64,000 nt of DNA, taken from positions 28,807,482-28,871,481 of the forward strand of contig OY292274.1 in assembly GCA_958496175.1 (NCBI GenBank), given 5' to 3'. Positions 39,241 through 51,249 of this stretch are shown here, one piece after another (the first letter of the stretch is position 1; the number at the start of each line of letters is the position of its first letter). The notes beneath the pieces are model-generated. The model was not told where the DNA came from. It saw only the letters and a program-made list of their open reading frames with translations, and did no database searches. Source of the stretch: Sisyra terminalis. Its lineage: Eukaryota; Arthropoda; Insecta; Neuroptera; Sisyridae. The translations under genes were made by a program, and so were the position numbers.

Positions 39241-39382
39241 AAATAAATTGGTCTTAAAAATACTAACTTCAATTAAGTACATTAATAGTAATACCTATGT
39301 AGTTTCAATTGAATTTTTGGAAATAAATTGTCTTTTCTAAAACACATTTTACATATGCAATCAGATGCATTTTTTACTTCTC

Positions 39383-39830
39383 TAAGGGTTGGTCTTTTAC
39401 ATCTAGATAGTGACATTTATCTTTTAGATAAAATTTTATCTGAAGGATAGAGAAAATATACATAGTTTCATTTTAGAAGAGTGATATGTGAAGGATTTTT
39501 TAACAGATACATTTTATCTACTAAAAAGCTATCTTCAGTGTATGGAATATCATCATATGGAATATCAATATACATGAGGGACAACAGGGTCTTTATTAGG
39601 CAAAAACATTAATTTTTGCCTATCACCGTTCATTCACTCATGTATAGATAGTTCATATACTGAAGATAGCTACTTTAAAGATAAAAATTTGTCGGTTAAA
39701 TAAATCCTATACATTTATCGTACACATATTGCTATTTTTAAGTGAAACTACCTATGTCTTCCCTATCTTTCGGATATTTTTTTTTCTGGAAGATAAATGT
39801 CATTATCTAGATTTAAAAATACCAGCCTTA
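39383..39830. mobile_element. Foldback (MITE-like) element
   Basis: TAAGGGTTGGTCTTTTACAT with CTAGATAGTGACATTTATCT on the left mirrors AGATAAATGTCATTATCTAG and ACCAGCCTTA on the right. Inner parts also pair (AGCTATCTTCAGT with ACTGAAGATAGCT). It is an imperfect 448-bp palindrome centred near 39607. Non-coding; superfamily not determined. The frame at 39729-39911 lies partly in it and is not a gene. Confidence 0.6.
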
Positions 39831-39919
39831 AATAGCTATCTCAAGCATATGGTTTATCTTTCTCTTTCTATGAATCAGGTGGCTGATAATATATTTTTAG
39901 TGATATTATAATATTCTTG

Positions 39920-41819
39920 TTCTATTGTCTTATCTTTTTATTGTGTTTGTCTACTTATGATTCATTCAATTGTCTCAAAAAATTGTCCATTGAGCTAAGC
40001 ATGTGGTTGTAAATTGTAAGCACATTTATAAATAGTTGCATTCAAGTAATGGAAAAAATATCCAATGATTATTCTCTCTGCATTTTGTCAAATTAAAGCA
40101 TTAACACATTTGGTCACTAGTTTAACCCCGATTTTCATAATATTCTAAAAATGTTTTTCTATACTTTTCGGTTTTGCTTTGATTTCCACTAGTAATTCTA
40201 AGTATATCTATTTTCATACATTATCAATAGTAAAATTACGGATTTATTATATTTTGTGGGTTATAACTAGACATACATAAAAATTGAGTTATATTCATTT
40301 AAAAATCAAAATTTTGTGAAAAATATCCTAAAAATCAAAGAATCCATATTTGATATATTTTTTAAATCATTACTATTGTATAATTTTAAAATATGAATTG
40401 TGTGATATAAACGGCGAAGAAGTTCTTGTACATAAATTTATGCGAGAGAGTGCTTATTTAATTTGAAATCAACTTATCTAAGTTATGAAAGAAAGTTACA
40501 CTTACGATCGCGTGAGGTCAAAAGTGATCTCAACTAAAGCTGTATATACTGGAAAATGGATTTTTTAATTATAATCATACTGATGTACACACTCCAGTTA
40601 TTTATTCTAAGAAAGTATTAAAATTTTAGCATATTTCAATTGACCTCACGCTACCATTTAATGGCCACTGAAATTAAAAAAAAGATTATGTTAAATATGA
40701 ATTTGTATTCTGGCAAAAAAGGTTTAGTATTTGTTTAATCTATTACAATTTATTAACTTCAAAATTCTCGTATGGGTGCAATAGCTGCAATTAAAATTTT
40801 TAAAAGGATCCTTAATATCCTATTTCTCAGCTTCCCTAACAGTGTAGCCAGTGTAGTTATTACTTTATATCCCTACCTGAAAGGATATCCATAAAATGAA
40901 AATATAAAAAAATGAATAACTTATCTTCATAAATCATAATTCATTAGGTGCAGTAATAAGTTTAAAAAAATAAATAAATAAAAAGATCTAATTAAGTTGA
41001 TAATCCACTTCTTAATAAATGTAATAAAAATATTATAATTTGTTAGTAAAATTTAATGTTTATTTAAGTTTTACATTTACTTAAAAAAAATACGATTACA
41101 CTAAGTGAATTGAATTTCCAAGCGTACATAACAATTCCTATGTTTTTAGTATTCAATCATTGTTACATTGCTTTATGAGGCAATGCGGGTTTATTTTACT
41201 CTATACTTGCGCGTCCCTGAGATAAAAATTTCATGATAATTTCCCCTTTTTTTGTTGAATGTAAACCTATAACTTTATTTACATAAACTATGACCTTAGT
41301 GGATGCGCTACTCGATTTGGGTCTTGCTGACATAACAAATAAATAAGGTATCATTACTTAGTCTTTGTTTATGCATAACATTATAAAATAATAACTAATA
41401 TACGTTTCATACCGCAGCTCAAGTTCACTAACGAGAGTAATAATTTATTATCATTCCTATAATACAGTGATACTATTATTTATCTTTAAAACATTTTAAA
41501 ATTGTTGCCTTTGTGTTTTTTATATTTTTGAATAGATTTTTAAAGCACCATGAGTCTAGCTAAGCGTTTTTTTTAATTTTTTAAAACCTATAACCCTTAC
41601 CATTCCTAGAGAGAAATAAAATCTTAATCATAGAATTTGAATTCAAGACTCACTAATCAGATAGTGATTACTATGGACATCACTTCAGTAGTGAGTTTAG
41701 ATATTAAGATCTGCCCCATTATTAGAATTTGGCTTAAGATTATTAAAACTCAGTCGAAAGGTTCCTCATTTCTAATTTAAAGCAAAAATAAGTATTTAAA
41801 TTTAATGTTAGGAAGTTCA
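39920..41819. other. Intronic, nothing recognised
   Basis: AT-rich. TGAGGTCA-type words occur inverted at about 40516 and 40643, but without further pairing. Confidence 0.45.
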
Positions 41820-41827
41820 TGATCTAG

Positions 41828-42563
41828 TGGTTCTTAATCTGGGTTCAATCGAACTCCAGGGGTTCGCTGAGTCAATCTCTCGGGTTCGGCGGATTCTTAA
41901 TGGTTTTGTTCATTTTGTAACCTTATGTATAAATATTTGCTTATGTTTTGAATTTGAAAAAATCATACTTAATTTTTCCAATTAAGAAGGGTTCAATGGA
42001 TGCGTGTATGAATAGAGATGAAAACAATGCATCGATTTTTTCAAAGATTGATCGTTAAAACATCGATGTTGAACCCAAAGCATCGATGATACATCGTTCT
42101 TTATGAGCGATGTTTTATGAACGCTATTTTATCATAGCGCCATCTACCATCCCGTTCATTGTCTATAGTTACACACAAATACCTTTCTTGGTGACAGGCG
42201 TAGATTTGAGAACTCCGTCATTTTATAATATAACGCGTGAGATTATAAACTAACGGTAGTTTAGGTTAGGTGAGATTGTAATCTAACGTTTGATTATAAG
42301 TCGACGGAGCTTACAATTTTACGGTATCGTATATTTTTATTTAAAAAATATTTTACAGAAATATTTTTAAATAGTAGTAAAAATCATAAAAAAAATCGAT
42401 ATATCGTCTATAAACTTTAGTGTTTTCCGAAGTTTATGGACGATATATGTTTTTAATATCGATATTTCACTTTTAAAAGCATCGATGTTTTTATGAGCAA
42501 TGTTGCACATTCCTACATATGAAACTAGTAGAGGTTAGTACCTTCAACCAGGTTAAGAATCAC
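41828..42563. mobile_element. hAT-like non-autonomous element, probably with nested MITE
   Basis: The ends TGGTTCTTAATCTGGGTT and CCAGGTTAAGAATCAC are inverted repeats of the GTGRTTCTTAAYCTGG type seen in hAT elements. TGATCTAG flanks both sides (41820-41827 and 42564-42571), the 8-bp duplication expected of hAT. Inside, CATCGATG words and paired ATATCGTCTATAAACT/AGTTTATGGACGATAT suggest another palindromic element inserted in it. No transposase frame. Confidence 0.75.
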
Positions 42564-42571
42564 TGATCTAG

Positions 42572-43575
42572 AGGAATCATATCGTCTATCTGATAACGCT
42601 TCTATCCGATCGATTATTAATCGCAATGGTCAGAAAATAAAAAATATTTAAATTTTTAAGAAAAACAATGAAGATAGATTTAGTATTTGTAATGATAATT
42701 ACAACAATCTTATGCAATCCGCTTCTCTTTTAACGATTTGCACGCACAAGCACAAGGTTGTCAGTTTTTGGTTTGTATCAAGTTTTGACTTCGATCAACA
42801 CTTCAGTTAAGTTTTAATCGATACCAAAGTCGAGCATCGATATTACATTGCCTAATGTACATTCAGAATTATTTTATTCTTTCAAATATTATGAAGGCAA
42901 TTCAATATTTTTAGTATAAAATACAAATTGTAAAAAAACTTTATTGAGTCATTTATATGAGTCATTGGTTAGTGACTATAATTAAACTAGAAACAAACTT
43001 GTTTGTAACATGCAATATTTATACTGGTTGTAAAACAATTTAAAAAGTTAAATATCTTCCTTATTGTGTAATTGATATGTGTTCATATTTACTTTTAAAA
43101 GTTTTTGACAGTTTTCAAAAGAACGCATTTCTTTTATATCTAAATTGATTTTTTAAAGGAAGTAATCCTATTAAGTAATACATACTTATAAACAAAGAGC
43201 TATTAACTACATAGGATGTTAAAGTTTAAGGCAGGGGTTCTTAATCAGTAGTGTGAGACAGCATTTGTAGGGGTGCGTGAAAAGTTTTTAAATTTTTAAA
43301 TAACAAGGGAATTCGAGAATTTATATTCGTAATGAAAGGAAGCAAAATGGACAAACATAATACTAAGGAAGTTTACTCCAACGTCTTCGGTCGTTGTTCT
43401 AGAAGTCAACGGTATAATATTTTATATTAATTAATTTTTTTTCTAATTCGTTTTTCTGCAATCTGAATTAAAAGAATGCTGCAGATATGATTCCGTAGAA
43501 ATGGAAAATATCAACAATTGACAAATAAAGCAATAGATGATAAAATTTAGATCTCAGCTTTTATTAAATAAGAAT
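42572..43575. other. Intronic; isolated hAT-like end at 43232
   Basis: Mostly AT-rich. CAGGGGTTCTTAATCAGTAG, then GTGCGTGAAAAG, at 43232-43300 looks like another hAT-type terminus, but no partner end was seen. Confidence 0.4.
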
Positions 43576-43898
43576 ACAATTCAGGTTGTTTAAGATCGGT
43601 TTTTTTATTTAATATTTTTAATATTCAAATTAGCTACGCTTCGTTACGTATTAAAACTTTATCAGGCTTCTTGAATGACAAAAAAATATAATATTTTCAA
43701 TTTGAATTCAATAAAAAAAACTTTTTTATTAAAAATATAATAGTTAATATATAATATTAATTATTATTATAATAATAATTAACATTATATTTTTTGTAAT
43801 TCAAGAAGCCTGATGAAGTTACAATACGTAACGAAACGTAGCTAATTTGAATATTAAAAATATATATAAAAAAACCGATCTTAAACAACCTGAATTGT
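43576..43898. mobile_element. Inverted-repeat element carrying hammerhead-like cores
   Basis: ACAATTCAGGTTGTTTAAGA, then TCGGTTTTTTTAT, is mirrored on the right; the arms are about 120-145 bp with a few mismatches around an AT-rich centre (about 43737). Each arm carries the same unit (GCTACGTTTCGTTACGTATT or its complement). The right-arm copy has an intact CTGATGA...GAAAC core and the left-arm copy is mutated. Confidence 0.7.
43810..43837 (+). other. Hammerhead-ribozyme-like core
   Basis: CTGATGA (43810-43816), A, stem II GTTAC/GTAAC (43818-43822 with 43828-43832, loop AATAC), then GAAAC. The left-arm copy on the minus strand has TGATAAA and GAAGC instead, so it is broken. The cleavage site and stems I and III were not identified. 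Confidence 0.45.
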
Positions 43899-43919
43899 CT
43901 TTTTATTAAATATAGCAAT

Positions 43920-46020
43920 ATTTTTTACTAATTGGGGGATGTTATGCACCCATATATTGTACACGAATCACTTTCCAGCTTAATGTCTATAGCGATGTAA
44001 CATATGCATTTTATTTTGTCTGTCCATTAGTTTAGTTTTTGATATTCTTTATGTGAATATACCTTTTATTCTTCTTTTTTTAAATGTAAACATAAGAAGT
44101 ATTTGCTTTACTTTCGTTATAATAGGTAAAACATGAACGAAGAGATAATCCCGATCACCTTCTTTTACACACTAGAGACATCAACTGTCATGTCAATGTA
44201 AACAAACATACGTTAAATCGAATTTTTATTGTCTGTATACATCGTTCTTGAATTACGCTGCTAATTGAATGTGGAGGTTTTCACGTTAGTCAAAAATAGC
44301 AAGGAAACAAGTATTTCAAATAAAATAATTTAGTTCTATATTTTATTATTAGGTGAAAATTCATGAATCTACCTAATTTTTATAAATTCAAAATCAAAAC
44401 AATTCTTTAAATTCAAAACAATATTGGTCATTTCACATATTTCTTAGAAGGTGTCGTAGCGTACGATTTTGGCACCCGGGTCGGTCGAAAATTCGCCGAA
44501 AATATTTTCATTATTAGTTAAGAAAATTGGTAAAAAGGCAAAAGTCTTTAATTTTTTTTAATTACTTAAAAATGTATTTGTGTTTTTTCTCAAAGCGATT
44601 TTTTTTTTTGGAATTATCAATGCTAATATGCCGCCCATGGCCATGGGCCATGGCCCCCTCGGCATTCATCATGCTACGCTATTATTAGAGAACCTGCTAA
44701 TACCCATGCAGGAACCCCTAGACTTCTGCATAGTTGGACCAAAGCTCGTCATAAATTCCTGTTATGGTAACAGAATCTATTTATCTTATACGAATACGTG
44801 TAGATGGGCTACTTCAGATATTAGTCCACTGTTAATTTTTTACCCTTCTATTTTTTTGTGAAGAGGTAACATGTTATTTCATTATTCAATGTTTTGGTAA
44901 CTTTTGCAAGCTATTCAAGATTAGAGTTGTGAACTTTGAAACCAACTAATCCAAAAAAAAACATTTTAATTGGTACCAGTCGAAAATTTAGTAACAAAAG
45001 TATGAAAACCAAGAGTTTAACTTTTCTTGTCTTAGTAAATTTTAATTTATTATATTTTAAATATATCCTGTGCATTTAACTGTGACTATATTAATAATTT
45101 TTGATAAGTTCACGTTATTCTCATTGAAAGCTAAAACTGAAACTTAAAAACAATCAATATTTGTAAGGTTTCTCTAAATTATATTAATCAAAATGTTTTA
45201 GAAGGATAAAATATCCAACTATATAAACATATACCTGATATAATAAAGCAATATCGGTATTTATCAAGGAATTATTAAATATATCAAGGATATAATAAAA
45301 ATAACCACTCTGTTATTTATATTATTTTAATCAATAAATAACTACTAAAAATACTATTGAAACAAGGTTAACTTTTGATCTTATAAAGTTGACTACAAAC
45401 ACGAGTAATACGATGTCTTCATATTGACATATTGTGATAGAGAAAAATATATTTTTATATTATTTTTGCTTTAATCGTAAATCTAAATTATACTGTCTTA
45501 TCATTCTTTTTCTAATTTATAAGTATATTTAATTAGTATCAAAAAGTAAATTATTTCATGTAGCACAACTTACTTTTCTGTATATTATTATTTTACTGTT
45601 TATTCAAGGCAGCATGAATTATATAAATGATATTTGATCGATTTTTTAACTCACTACTATTGTGCAATTACTGATATTTCTCAATTAACTCAAACCAGTC
45701 CGTAATGTCTTCGTTTCATATTAATTTTTAAAAGCATGCAGGGGGCAGAAAAGGGTGAAAAGGGTGCAGATAAGTGGCAAGGAATAACTAAGTTTTGCAG
45801 TAATTCTATAAACTTTCCGTAGAAACTTAGTTAGAATAGAAAATTACGTTATACCTTTATATAAAATTATCAATCTACATCGACGATAAATTAATTCTTT
45901 TAACAGCTCTTTTGGTATAGCAACTTCGATTCTTTTGAGCATAACAATTACTTTTTGATTTTTAAGGATTTGAACTCGTATCAATGTTAAGATTTCTATC
46001 TCTCTTGTCAATGGTTCACA
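43920..46020. other. Intronic; one GC-rich palindromic patch
   Basis: AT-rich except 44628-44665, where CCATGG occurs repeatedly (GCCCATGGCCATGGGCCATG) and CCCCCTCGGC follows. The open frame at 44580-44861 crosses it but shows no family features and begins in low-complexity Phe-rich sequence. Confidence 0.4.
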
Positions 46021-46210
46021 ACGACACGGTGATGAAACCGTACGCGTTTCTTAGGATTCGTAGCGAAATAGGAAATATGAAATTTTATCATTTAGTTTTG
46101 TCTTTCCGTCATACCATATCTATGTCATAGCCATTATACTTGAAGATTATAGACACTAAATATAATGTCTGTAATTACTGGCACAGAACTATGATGGGCA
46201 TATAGTTATT

Positions 46211-46826
46211 TATACTGATGGATCGTAAACACGGAGACATATGGGACCTGCCATTGTAACCCTAAATGCGCCATAGAGATTTGAACTTAGTCCTTTCGCT
46301 CATGATCATATACTCAGCAGAGCTATATGCGATTGAAAAAGCGGTAAAAAGCGTGCTAAGTCTGGTATAACAGGAGGCATTTATATGAACTGACTTCATA
46401 GAGACAGTGGTGATTATTTTAAGAAGACATACACACTCGTTCGTAGCAAAGATGTAAAGGAAAATTGTAAAAATGCAAAGAAACGGAAGAAAAGTGGGAT
46501 TCACTTAGATTCCCAGTCATTGCGGAATTGCTCGCTACGAGAAAGCAGATAAAGCAACTAGAAACATCTGCGGCGCTGATACAACCGATTTAAAAATATC
46601 ACCCCCAGATCCGGTGAAGACGATTTCAAATAAAATCAGGGTTCTGAACAAAATTGAATGCATTAATGAAGGTGACAGATTGAGATCGGTAAAAGAGAAG
46701 ATGGCAAAGTGGGAAATTTCATACCGTCGATTTAAGGAAGCTGGGATGAAACTGTCGTCTGTGAGTAGGTCACTGCAGATTTTCCCAACCGCACTTCCTG
46801 GAAGGAGAAGAAACACTATCCGGTGA
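46211..46826 (+). pseudogene. RNase H remnant of a non-LTR retrotransposon
   Basis: YTDGS (46211-46225) carries the first catalytic Asp of LINE-type RNase H. SAELYAIEKAVKSVL (from 46314, another frame) is the block with the catalytic Glu. A stop, then IPSHCGI and EKADKATRNICGA (from 46509), match the WVPSHxGIxGNExAD block. That frame stays open to 46826. A shift between the first and second blocks and stops within motifs show decay. The short frames at 46535-46826 are pieces of it. R1/Jockey-like, not further resolved. Confidence 0.72.
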
Positions 46827-46849
46827 AATATGTAAATTAAAGTTGAACA

Positions 46850-49800
46850 CTATTTAATGGAACGCTCTAAGTTTGGAAGTGTATAAATAAAGACCATGAT
46901 GAAATGTTATTTAACTAAGAGGACAGTAAAAGGAAAATATTTAATTGTTCAAATATCTAAAATAGACAAAATTCGGGGACCTATAATATAAATAGAGCTA
47001 TTGATGCGATTAAAAATAATCCTTAAAAATTTAATGTAGGAAGTTAGGAGAGAAGATGCATTTTATAAATAATCTTTAAAAAGTATCTTTAATCTTTAAA
47101 AATCTTTCGAAAATTATCGAATTTGAACTTAAAAAAACTTATTTGACATAAATGAACATCTAATGCGCTTAGATAAACATTGAAAATGTTTTTAGTTACC
47201 ACTTTGCGTTGCTATCCTGCGAAACTCGAAGAGCATACAATACCGAATTTATATTCTTTCGGGTTTTTGGTCCTACCATTTCAATATAGATTTCGGAATA
47301 AAAGATATTTTATAATTTTTTACTAAGTTTCATAAAATGTCTTTGAAATAAGTTATAAACAGATAAATGGTAATTGAATGACTATTGGTTTAAAAACTAC
47401 ATTCTTTTTCGGTACACCTAATATTTACTTTTTGAGGATAGGTAATTTAAGAGATATTTTTTTAGTATAGAATTTTCGTATAGAATTGTTTCACTAAAAC
47501 TGATCGAATCCTAGTTATTAAAAGGAATATGATTAATTTAATGGTGAATAATACCGTTGGTATGGTAATTATTTAGATGTTTCTTGAAAGTTGGCAAACT
47601 TTTGAATGTTACAAATAGTATTCATGAAATGGTTTTCAAACTTATAATTTATTTCAGTATCAAGTGCAATTTTAATTACAATTAATTTTCATTATTAGCT
47701 TCTACAAATTATCAAAAATATATATAAAATGCTAAAAGAAATTGTCAGTCATTGTTGAAACATTTATACATTAAATATGTATTTATATTTCTCAATGTAT
47801 GTTTAAAATGACAATGAAATCATTTTATAATATATCATTGAAAGCGAATGAAATTCATGAAGAATTGAGTTACATTGTAATTTACATTTCAATGTTAATT
47901 GAAATTGCGTAGTTGTGCTGTAAAGAAAACTTTGAAATGAGGAACAGAGCATAGAAAATGTTCAGGACGTACGAATGGTTTGTCTACGACACCTACTACA
48001 GCAAAAGCAGACAGATCGATAATTGAGACCCATCCCCAATGTTTGGGGTTGTTGCCGCCACTACCGTACTTCTGCTGGACATAGCTCTACCACATTCAAG
48101 TGCATGCAGATGTCTTGTTTGCATTTCTATTTAGATCTTTTCCGGCTTGTTTTTCCTCTTTTCTGAAACTCTTTATTTAAAAATCATCAATTATATCATT
48201 CATTGAAATAAATATCCTGGAAATATTTCCAATTTCATGTTTTATTGAAGTTTTTTTGATGGATATTTTTATTGTAATCGTTAACACGTTAAATTAAATG
48301 GTTTGGTTTAAATTCACGCAACAGTTTTTATTTACTACGATACAGTTTTAACATTGAGCGATTGTAATTTGAGGAGAAGTATTCACAATAATGAAAGGGA
48401 ATGTGAAAATGCCATTTCGAACAAACGTTTTTCAATATTTCATTCATACTTTGTATTTTATAAAGTGTAAAGCTCAGATTTTATTTTCACTGTTGATTGA
48501 ATTACAACAAAGTTTTTAACGGTCAATGAAATCTGGAAAGGCAGAGAATTTTACTGGACCCAAAAATTTGGATTTTTGATGTGAAAACTTCTTTAGCATC
48601 TTTGTGATTTGAAATTTTGTGAAACGAAATAGTGACAGTAAAAAGAGAAAAACACCAACAGTGCCTGTGGTAAAAGCAATGGAAGAGTAATCCCCACAAA
48701 ATTATACATATAAGTCTTTTATCTGGTGTTGGAAATAGAAGCAATCGACGCAAGTAAAATTTAAACGCTTAATTGTGTAGGCTGATGCACATGGGTACTC
48801 AATCGCCAGTTATTGTCTTTAGTTCCCATAAAAACTGTGCCTATGCAGATGGCGCTTTGTACGCCTCACTAGATTTTTTTATTTTATCCATATATAAATA
48901 ATAGAGAGGTAAGATTTCTGAATCAATTTCGAGGTACAAAATTTTAATCATGAGTCCGTAATACTACCTCAATAATACCTCTGCGTTTTAAACTTGATAT
49001 TAATATTATCATAAATAATCCCTACAATCATCTTAATCCTGAAATTTTTCATTTGTCTCATTATCTTAAAGCTCACATTTTTGAAGGTTTCACTTCTATC
49101 GCGTGTGATCTACACATACGTTTTTTAAAATTTGAATACTATTTCAAATTTGAGATTGGAAAGGATATAGACATATCGTAAAAACATATTAAGTAAAGAA
49201 TTTGTACGCTACATATAATACATGCTATACAAGTGTCTATAAGAAAAATTGTTGTAGAAGTTGTAGAAGTATTTATGAAAACAATGAACGTTTTTTTGGT
49301 TTTATTGTATTATCTTTTAAAGCGGAAAATACTATCAAATTTTAACGAAAATTGAAAATAATGTCAAAGGGTTAAATATATATAATTTTAACTGTTTTAC
49401 ATTACTCGTAACAATATTTTATGTTTCATCAGTTCAAAATAAAATTGATTAAATTTCATGTTTTTCGGCACCGTGAATTCCGCGGACATAGGGTTGGAAA
49501 CCACTGTTCTAGTGTATAATGAATAGTATAATGAATTATAAGTTATTTTTGTTTTATTTTTTGAGATGATTTGATATGATAAATATTTATTATTTCTAAC
49601 GTTATAGCAGTATATTTCCCAGGTAGGAATATATAATTAGTCCAGTTTTGATTCAAGACTGGCTTAACTCAAAAATTATATCCAATAGCAGGTCTCGCAA
49701 TCAGTATCAATGTAAACAAAAAAATCAGTTTAAACTCAAAATAATATAAAACCCAATACATTTTAAAAACGATTTTAGTTTTGGTGCAATTTTTTTTGTG

Positions 49801-50050
49801 AATTTATCATGGTTGAACTCGACACTTGGCCAAGCTTATATGCCAAGACTTAACAATTAACTTGGTCCTGTTATGAGTATTCCTACATGGGTTGTACCCG
49901 TAGTCGCGAAATTCATATTAATATTCTAATTAATCCCAACATTGCTGCCGATATAATATATTTAATTATATTAATTATTTACAATCTATAATTTCTTTTA
50001 AACCTTTGATTGGTACATACAGTTTTTTAGTAGAGATGTGATATATATGG
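46850..50050. other. Intronic; one possible repeat scrap
   Basis: AT-rich. Around 47995-48115 GC is higher, and CTTCTGCTGGACATAGCTCT recalls a phrase common in lepidopteran repeat DNA, but no boundaries or coding frame could be set. Confidence 0.4.
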
Positions 50051-50056
50051 CTCGTT

Positions 50057-50297
50057 TATTTTGAAAGTGGCGTAAGTCCATTTCAGGGACAGTCTATATG
50101 GTGATTCTTCTTCTTGTAACTAGAACAAAGTATGTTAATTATTTAACTGCTAAGTTTTCAGAAATTACTGATTTCATTTTAGTTGTTAACAAAAACGCCA
50201 ATTATTTCCTCCTCCTTAGTATCTTATGTTCCTATGGTTAAAAATGATAATACTATAGGGATTGTTCTTGAAATGGACTTAACTCACTTTCAAAATA
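50057..50297. mobile_element. MITE with TA target duplication
   Basis: TTTTGAAAGTGGCGTAAGTC with CATTTCAGGGACA on the left mirrors GACTTAACTCACTTTCAAAA and its inner neighbours on the right. TA flanks both TIRs. It is 241 bp including the flanking TA and non-coding; a TA target suggests a Tc1/mariner-type transposase. Confidence 0.6.
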
Positions 50298-50299
50298 TA

Positions 50300-51060
50300 C
50301 AACGCATATGTTGAAGCTTTATGTTGGCGTATTTTATACATTGAAGAAAAAAGCTTTACAGGATTTACGTTTAAGAAAATGTATATCGAACTTAATAAAA
50401 GTATTTCCATATTCATTGTAGAAATGTGTATGTACTTATTGTTTAACTTTTAAAATAAGTTTATTAAAAACAAAGGTATATTTTTTTCGCATTTTTGGGG
50501 AAGAAATAATTAACTGTGTACCTATTTTTTTAACTTTGTACTATAAAATTTTTAAGTGTTTTCATTAGAATTTGAAGGCAAATTAATTACCAGTTTTAGT
50601 TAAAGTCATCCATCCTGCTATTTAAAATAATGCTGTAAAATTACATAGTAGATGCAGTATTGATGGGGATGGTAATTTGGAAATGTTTGATAATTGATAA
50701 TTAAATTTAATTGTTCTACTTTAACTAATTAAAAAAAAATCACAAGCGTTATGTATCTAATTTTATACTTATGTTAATTGTGTAGATATTCGTTTTAATG
50801 GAAACATAAAGTACCTTTAATTTGTCGTGACATTTTGAAATTAAAATTTATGAACCTAATATTTTTACCACACTTAATTTTTATTTAGTTAATTATATTC
50901 TACAATTTAAAATGTTAATGTCAAAACTAAAATGTATTTACTGTGTGCTAGATAAAGTAAATTTTAAAACATTTTATATGAAGGCAGTGTTGATAAAGTT
51001 TAGACGAAGGCCTTTTTAAATTTGTTTATAATAAGTACCTACTCTTTCAATGCTGTGTTA
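50300..51060. other. Intron tail before coding exon 3
   Basis: AT-rich, no gene or repeat structure recognised. Confidence 0.5.
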
Positions 51061-51107
51061 TATGAATTGTGTATTTTGTTCATTGAATGACTTTTTTTTT
51101 GTTACAG

Positions 51108-51243
51108 ATTGCTCCATCAGCAAAAAAGTTATGGGGTCCAGAAGCAGGCGGTGTGGGTGGCGTAAAAGACGTTGGAAAAAGTCTAACACTTCATCACCTG
51201 CACCACGAACAAGTGTGGCGAGACCCGACATGGTCTACCACAG
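51108..51243 (+). CDS. pum: Pumilio coding exon 3 (residues 213-257 and first base of codon 258)
   Basis: A strong acceptor (CTTTTTTTTTGTTACAG) precedes ATT GCT CCA and the donor is CCACAG|GTTAGT, giving 45 codons plus one base (phase 1). The translation starts IAPSAKKLWGPEAGGVGG, continues through a His-rich stretch, and ends VWRDPTWSTT. AKKLW and W(R/K)DxTWST match the fly protein, and KKFW...QWRDSAWGT is the vertebrate PUM1 counterpart, so this is a conserved N-terminal block. The flanking frame at 51050-51436 is a different reading frame running through both splice sites and is not a gene. The downstream exon, SPRD-type motifs and PUF repeats are not in the window. Confidence 0.87.
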
Positions 51244-51249
51244 GTTAGT

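Larger units (their letters stand above)
6326..51107 (+). other. Giant intron between coding exons 2 and 3 (44.8 kb)
   Basis: Begins GTTTGT at 6326 and ends with a T-rich tract and GTTACAG at 51107. The flanking exons join in phase 0, and PMQ|IAPSAKKLW reads naturally, so no exon is required in between, though a small alternative one cannot be excluded. The intron holds most of the mobile elements listed here. I found no second host gene inside it. Confidence 0.75.

Noticed and set aside
39175..39830. Complete piggyBac element including the foldback at 39383
   Set aside because: Only one TTAA-CCC end was found, and the foldback has its own separate ends.
44580..44861. 93-codon frame in GC-rich patch
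   Set aside because: Starts in low-complexity Phe-rich sequence, no recognisable family, no splice or promoter context.
45965..46015. B-box-like word (GAGTTCAAATCC, minus strand)
   Set aside because: No credible A box or repeat partner, so neither tRNA nor SINE is supported.
46535..46816. Minus-strand frame of 93 codons
   Set aside because: Antisense to the RNase H remnant, which has clear motifs on the plus strand.
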